The translations under genes were made by a program, and so were the position numbers. 64,000 bases of DNA from Stigmatella erecta (GTDB taxonomy: Bacteria > Myxococcota > Myxococcia > Myxococcales > Myxococcaceae). Of this stretch, positions 60,487 to 64,000 are shown in pieces. The notes beneath the pieces were generated by a model that was not told where the DNA came from, did not search any database, and saw only the letters and a list, made by a program, of their open reading frames with translations. Where the stretch lies: assembly GCF_900111745.1 (NCBI RefSeq), contig NZ_FOIJ01000001.1, positions 744,001 to 808,000 of the forward strand. The letters are read 5' to 3'. Each line of letters starts with the position of its first letter. Within the stretch, counting starts at the first letter, position 1.

Positions 60487-62895
60487 TCAGGCGCGCAGGG
60501 CGCCTCCCAGCCGCTGGTTCACCTCGGCGATGATGCGCTGGTGCGCCTCCCCCACCTCCCCATCGGTGAGCGTGCGCTCCTGCGAGCGGTAGCGGATGGC
60601 GTAGGCCAGGTTCTTCTTCCCCTCGGGGATGGGCTTGCCCGTGTACACGTCGAAGATGAGGGCATCCTCCACCAGGGCCCCGCCCACCTCGAGGATGACG
60701 CGGCGAACCTCGTCGTTGCGCAGCTCCGCGGGCACCACCACGGCCAAGTCCCGCAGCACCGCCGGGAAGCGCGGCAGCGCGTGGTAGGCGGGCTCGAGCT
60801 GGGCCGCGGCGTACAGCGGCGCCGTGTCCAGCTCGAAGGCGAACACCCCCTGGGGCAGCTCCAGGGCTCTCGTCACGCGCGGGTGGAGCTCTCCCACATG
60901 ACCGAGCACCGTCCCGTCCGCCAGCACCACCTGGGCGCAGGCCCGTGGATGCCAGGCCGGGGCCTCGGCGGGCTCGAAGCGGGCGCCCACCACGCGCAGG
61001 CCGTGCAGCACCGCCTCCACGGCCCCCTTGGCGTCGTAGAAGTCCATCCGGGCGTCCTTCTGCGTCCAGCTCCGCCCGGAGCGCAGGCCCCAGACCAGTC
61101 CGGCCACACGAGGCACCTCGCGGGTGGCCGGGCGCTGGCCCTGGCCGCCTTCCGGATCGCGGAAGTAGGCCCGGCCCGTCTCGTGGATGGCCACGCGCTC
61201 CACCTGGTGCCGCACGCTGCGGGAGAGGTTCTCCAGCAGCCCGGGCAGCAGGCTGGTGCGCATCACCGACTGCTCCACGCTGAGCGGGTTGATGAGCGCC
61301 ACGGGCGCTTCCTTGCCTCCCAGCACCTCCAGGTTCCGAGGGGCCACGAACGAGTAGTTCACCACCTCGTTCAGCCCCGCGCCGGAGAGCGCCTGGCGCA
61401 GGCGCCGCTCGGCTTCGGCCTGGGGCGGCTCGGGGGCCAGCTCCGCCACGCCCCGGGGCAACCGGGCCGGGATGTTGTCGTAGCCAAACACCCGGGCGAT
61501 CTCCTCCAGGAGATCCTCCTCACGCTCCACGTCCACCCGGGCCCGGGGCACCTCGAAGGTGGCCTGCCCCGTCCCCTCCTCCACCGACTGGAAGCCCAGC
61601 GCGGCGAGGATCCGGCGGCACTCGCCCTCCGGAACCACCGTGCCCAGCACCTTCTCCACCCGGGCGAAGCGCAGCATCACGCGCCGGGCGGGCTTCTGGC
61701 CGGGGTACATGTCCACGCGGCCCGGGGCCACGGTGCCGCCAGACAGCTCCGCGATGAGCTGCGCGGCCCGGTCAATGGCGGGGCCCACGGCATCGAGGTC
61801 CGCCCCACGCTCGAAGCGATGCGACGCCTCGGTGTGCAGCCCATGGCGCTTGGACGAGCGGCGCACGCTGGAGGCCTGGAAGTTCGCGGACTCCAGCACG
61901 ATGCGCTTCGTGCCCGCCGTCACCTCGCTGTCCGCGCCGCCCATCACCCCGGCGATGGCCTGTGCCCGGTCCCGGTCGCAGATGGCCAGGTCGTCCGCCT
62001 CGAGCGTGCGCTCCTTGCCATCCAGCGTGCGGAGCTTCTCGCCCGGGCGGGCACAGCGCACGACGATCTCCTGTCCGGCCACCTTGTCGAGATCGAACGC
62101 GTGCAGCGGCTGGCCGTACTCGAGGTTGACGTAGTTGGTCACGTCCACCACGTTGTTGATGGCCCGCACGCCACAGGCCTTCAGCCGGTCCTGCATCCAC
62201 GGGGGCGAGGGCTGAATGGTGACGTTCTCGACCACCCGCGCGGCATAGCGCGGGCAGCGCACCGGATCCTCGATGCGCACCTTCACCTGCTCCGCCGCGG
62301 CCCGGCCCGACTCGGCGGGCTTCGGCTCCGGCGGACGGAACGCCACGCCCGTCACCACGCCCACCTCGCGCGCCACGCCCAGGTGCGAGAGCGCATCGGG
62401 CCGGTTCGGGGTGACGTTCACCTCCAGCACCACGTCGTCCAGCCCCAGCGCGGCGGCGATGGGCGTCCCGGACTTCAGCTCCGCCGGGAGGATGAGCAAC
62501 CCGGAGGACTCCTCGGAGAGCCCCAGCTCCTTCGACGAGCAGAGCATGCCGTGGCTGTCCACGCCCCGGAGCGCGGCCTGCTTGATCTCCACGCCGTTGG
62601 GGAGCTTGGTGCCCACCGTGGCCAGGGGCACCTTGTCGCCCACCTTGAAGTTCTTCGCGCCGCACACCACCTGCAGCAGCTGCGGGCCCCCGGCATCCAC
62701 CTGGGTCACCGACAGCTTGTCCGCGTTGGGGTGCTGCACGGACTCGCGGATCTGCGCCACCACCACACCCTGGAGGGCCTCACCCGGCCGCTCCAGCCCT
62801 TCGATCTCCAGCCCCGCCGCGGTCAGCTTGCGCGCCAGCACATCCGCCGCAGGCAGCGCCACGTAATCGCCGAGCCACTTCACCGAAATCTTCAC
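60487..62895 (-). CDS. pheT: Phenylalanyl-tRNA synthetase beta subunit
   Basis: Large subunit of the heterotetrameric (alpha-beta)2 PheRS that charges tRNA-Phe. At 802 residues it has the full bacterial layout: N-terminal MKISVKWLGDYVALP, an EMAP/OB tRNA-binding domain (about 40-150, VVVAQIRESVQHPNADKLSV), the B3/B4 editing domain, B5 domains, the catalytic-like core (EVVNYSFVAPRN) and the C-terminal anticodon-binding ferredoxin fold (LPRFPAVLRDLAVVVPAEL). It starts 56 bases after pheS. Confidence 0.96.
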   Translation of the reverse strand: MKISVKWLGDYVALPAADVLARKLTAAGLEIEGLERPGEALQGVVVAQIRESVQHPNADKLSVTQVDAGGPQLLQVVCGAKNFKVGDKVPLATVGTKLPNGVEIKQAALRGVDSHGMLCSSKELGLSEESSGLLILPAELKSGTPIAAALGLDDVVLEVNVTPNRPDALSHLGVAREVGVVTGVAFRPPEPKPAESGRAAAEQVKVRIEDPVRCPRYAARVVENVTIQPSPPWMQDRLKACGVRAINNVVDVTNYVNLEYGQPLHAFDLDKVAGQEIVVRCARPGEKLRTLDGKERTLEADDLAICDRDRAQAIAGVMGGADSEVTAGTKRIVLESANFQASSVRRSSKRHGLHTEASHRFERGADLDAVGPAIDRAAQLIAELSGGTVAPGRVDMYPGQKPARRVMLRFARVEKVLGTVVPEGECRRILAALGFQSVEEGTGQATFEVPRARVDVEREEDLLEEIARVFGYDNIPARLPRGVAELAPEPPQAEAERRLRQALSGAGLNEVVNYSFVAPRNLEVLGGKEAPVALINPLSVEQSVMRTSLLPGLLENLSRSVRHQVERVAIHETGRAYFRDPEGGQGQRPATREVPRVAGLVWGLRSGRSWTQKDARMDFYDAKGAVEAVLHGLRVVGARFEPAEAPAWHPRACAQVVLADGTVLGHVGELHPRVTRALELPQGVFAFELDTAPLYAAAQLEPAYHALPRFPAVLRDLAVVVPAELRNDEVRRVILEVGGALVEDALIFDVYTGKPIPEGKKNLAYAIRYRSQERTLTDGEVGEAHQRIIAEVNQRLGGALRA

Positions 62896-62951
62896 AGGTC
62901 AATCCTCTTCCGGACGTCTCACTGGGTTCCGTGGATGCGCTGGACCACCGC

Positions 62952-64000
62952 TCAGAACTGTTCGAGGAAGCGCGCGTCGTTCTCGAACATCATGCGCAGG
63001 TCGTCGATGCGGTAGCGCAGCATGGCGATGCGCTCGACGCCCATGCCGAAGGCATAGCCCGTCACCTCGCGCGGATCGTACCCGCTGGAGGTGAAGACGT
63101 TGGGGTGCACCATGCCGCTGCCCAGCACCTCCAGCCAGCCGGTCATCTTGCACACCCGGCAGCCCTTCCCGCCGCACGAGGTGCAGGAGATGTCCACCTC
63201 CGCCGAGGGCTCGGTGAAGGGGAAGAAGGACGGACGGAAGCGCGTGCGCGTCTCCGAGCCGAAGAACGCCTTGACGAAGGCATCCAGCGTGCCCTTCAGC
63301 TCCGCGAAGCTCACGTCCTTGTCCACCAGCAGCCCCTCCACCTGGTGGAACATGGGCGTGTGGGTGATGTCCGAGTCCCGCCGGTACACCCGGCCGGGCA
63401 CCACCACGCGAACCGGCGGCTTGCGCCCCAGCATGTGGCGCACCTGGACCGGAGAGGTATGGGTGCGCAGCAGCACCGGGCTCTCCGCCTTCCGCACGTG
63501 CCCAAGCGTGGCCTCGTCCACGTAGAAGGTGTCCTGCATGTCCCGGGCAGGGTGATCCTTCGGAAGGTTGAGCGCCTCGAAGTTGAAGTAGTCCAGTTCG
63601 ATCTCGGGGCCCACGGCCACCTCGAACCCGAGCCGGGCGAACGTCCGGACGATCTCCTCCATCGTCCGCGACACCGGGTGGCGGCTGCCGGGCGTCACCG
63701 CGCGGCCGGGCAGCGTCACATCCAGCCGGGGCCCCTTCAGCTCGGCCTCCAGGGCGGCCTCCTCGGCGCGCCGCAGGGCGTCCGCCAGGAGCTTTTCGAT
63801 CTCCGCCTTGACCTGGTTGGCCACCTCGCCCAGCGCCTTGCGCTCTTCGGGAGGCAGCTTGCCCATGCCCCCGAGCACGCCCGACAACTCTCCCTTCTTG
63901 CCCAGATAGCGGATTCTCAGCGCCTCGACGGCGGACACCTCGGAGGCCACGGTGATGTCCCGCCGCGCGGCGTCCGCGAGGGTCTGCAAGCGGTCTCGCA
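62952..64000 (-). CDS. pheS: Phenylalanyl-tRNA synthetase alpha subunit (5' end at the window edge)
   Basis: Class II aminoacyl-tRNA synthetase catalytic subunit. Visible are the N-terminal coiled-coil ([20 protein letters not shown]), motif 2 region ([20 protein letters not shown]), the Phe-binding FHQVEGL and motif 3 ([20 protein letters not shown]). The frame reaches the window end as TG-CGA-GAC-CGC-TTG, so the start is very likely an ATG or GTG whose first base is at 64001; the TTG at 63989 is internal. Four Cys ([12 protein letters not shown]) form the zinc-like site seen in many PheS. First gene of pheS-pheT-ihfA. Confidence 0.95.
   Translation of the reverse strand, partial: RDRLQTLADAARRDITVASEVSAVEALRIRYLGKKGELSGVLGGMGKLPPEERKALGEVANQVKAEIEKLLADALRRAEEAALEAELKGPRLDVTLPGRAVTPGSRHPVSRTMEEIVRTFARLGFEVAVGPEIELDYFNFEALNLPKDHPARDMQDTFYVDEATLGHVRKAESPVLLRTHTSPVQVRHMLGRKPPVRVVVPGRVYRRDSDITHTPMFHQVEGLLVDKDVSFAELKGTLDAFVKAFFGSETRTRFRPSFFPFTEPSAEVDISCTSCGGKGCRVCKMTGWLEVLGSGMVHPNVFTSSGYDPREVTGYAFGMGVERIAMLRYRIDDLRMMFENDARFLEQF

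Overview
The window is about 64 kb of high-GC bacterial chromosome. The gene content points to a myxobacterium of the Myxococcales (Cystobacterineae-like: Stigmatella, Cystobacter, Archangium or Myxococcus). The grounds are very high third-position GC, a SitA-type polymorphic toxin lipoprotein, a DUF2381-like remnant, many GTG starts with GTGA/ATGA overlaps, and one giant NRPS gene. The genus is an inference.

Layout. 1-9.2 kb is housekeeping and stress: an HPII-type catalase, MsrB, a PHP-domain protein, small conserved proteins, a secreted/lipoprotein pair, an orphan PstS-like phosphate-binding lipoprotein, a PLP aminotransferase and an ECF sigma factor. 9.3-16.5 kb is a four-gene GlgE operon (glgE, treS, maltokinase, glgB) that turns trehalose into branched alpha-glucan. 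16.6-24.6 kb holds a CpdB/UshA-like nucleotidase, a GGCT-like protein, a GbsR/MarR-like regulator, a polyprenyl synthase, an MFS protein and an FUSC-family membrane protein.

24.6-51.2 kb is a putative non-ribosomal peptide cluster arranged on two arms. The leftward arm is NRPS, MFS exporter, amidase. The rightward arm starts from the same short AT-rich intergenic region: FtsX-type permease, CmlA-like diiron beta-hydroxylase, HSD10-like dehydrogenase, second FtsX-type permease. The single 5930-residue NRPS reads as half-C, A1-T1-E, C-A2-T2, C-A3-T3, C-A4-T4, C-A5-T5, C. A1 and A2 are near-identical with an aromatic-type pocket, A3 carries an Asn-type pocket, and A4 and A5 are near-identical with a pocket I cannot assign. 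There is no thioesterase. A beta-hydroxylated, aromatic- and Asn-containing pentapeptide with an unusual start and release is the working model.

51.2-59.8 kb is an accessory conflict region. It contains a 1611-residue protein that fuses a HIT domain, a PLD-type nuclease domain, an SF2 helicase and a LexA/UmuD-type S24 self-cleavage domain. Leftward of the tRNA there follow a SitA-like toxin with a candidate immunity protein, decayed toxin fragments, a TPR protein and a frameshifted SUFU-like gene. The helicase fusion is my best candidate for an undescribed system. 59.8-64 kb returns to the core genome: tRNA-Pro(GGG), ihfA, pheT and pheS. The first base of the pheS start codon lies just outside the window.
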